Origin: an uncultured Alphaproteobacteria bacterium
GTDB taxonomy: Bacteria > Pseudomonadota > Alphaproteobacteria > CAAHEQ01 > UBA3637
NCBI GenBank assembly: GCA_934203105.1
Contig: CAKPYQ010000002.1
Coordinates: 1-64,000, forward strand
Reading direction: 5' to 3'
DNA length: 64,000 nucleotides
The position numbers and the translations under genes are program-made. The notes below the pieces were generated by a model, which made no database searches, had not been told where the DNA came from, and saw only the letters and a program-made list of their open reading frames with translations. Every line of letters begins with the position of its first letter. Positions within the stretch are counted from its first letter, which is position 1. This document shows, in pieces, positions 63,950 to 64,000 of this stretch.

Positions 63950-64000
63950 ATGATTATCGTATGTCCGGCCGTGCAGGACGGTATCTTTGCAGACAAATAT
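63950..64000 (+). CDS. Partial gene running off the window
   Basis: An ATG after AAGGAGA opens MIIVCPAVQDGIFADKY and continues past the end. Only 17 residues are visible, too few to name a family. Confidence 0.6.
   Translation, partial: MIIVCPAVQDGIFADKY

Overview
The window is chromosomal DNA of a low-GC alphaproteobacterium. Marker genes include the rpmH-rnpA-yidD-yidC-engB operon, yebC-ruvC, a DUF4164-like gene overlapping zapA followed by a 6S RNA gene, ihfB next to accD, and groES-groEL without a CIRCE element but with a sigma-32-like promoter. Prepilin-type leaders of the form G/RSMLE on very cysteine-rich secreted proteins recall uncultured gut-associated Alphaproteobacteria; that placement is inference. 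The genetic code looks standard. No phage, transposase or CRISPR array was seen.

Layout. 1-8.7 kb: tRNA-Glu, then a leftward block of ctpA, envC-like, gpmI, 6S RNA, zapA, recR, ybaB, a LOG-family gene and a short alaS. 8.8-13.5 kb: a prepilin-like protein with six 165-bp Cys-rich repeats and palindromic DNA in its leader, then a TPR-methyltransferase fusion. 13.6-19.7 kb: accB-accC, a secreted protein, an MsrA homologue lacking its catalytic residues, an ATP-grasp enzyme, tRNA-Val, and an AT-rich NUDIX islet between 30-bp direct repeats. 19.8-30.4 kb: groESL, an MFS transporter, a tRNA with CAT anticodon, clpB, radC, map, serS and a short UGD-like dehydrogenase. 30.6-39.7 kb: a second Cys-rich prepilin-like protein, ruvC, yebC, ymdB, a subtilisin autotransporter and a nucleotidyltransferase. 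39.8-47.7 kb: the rpmH-engB operon, a CsoR-like regulator with a CDF metal exporter, maf, a radical-SAM gene split by a frameshift, a DMT transporter and ybaK. 47.8-60.9 kb: tRNA-Ser flanked by partial copies of itself, mltB-rlpA-dacA-tmk-holB-tatD-MBL, pepN, and the murL-murD2 pair. 61-64 kb: a DnaA-box-like cluster before a HTH-like gene, a small gene behind a terminator, ihfB, accD and the start of another gene.

The genes are mainly housekeeping. Envelope functions stand out: ctpA, envC, mltB, rlpA, dacA, zapA, yidC, and murL/murD2, which make D-Glu peptidoglycan by the epimerase route. Two heat-shock loci share the same promoter pattern. The least ordinary items are the split radical-SAM gene, whose [4Fe-4S] CxxxCxxC motif is restored by removing one G from a GGGG run; the MsrA pseudoenzyme; the prepilin-like mosaics; the direct-repeat NUDIX islet; and the tRNA-Ser mosaic.
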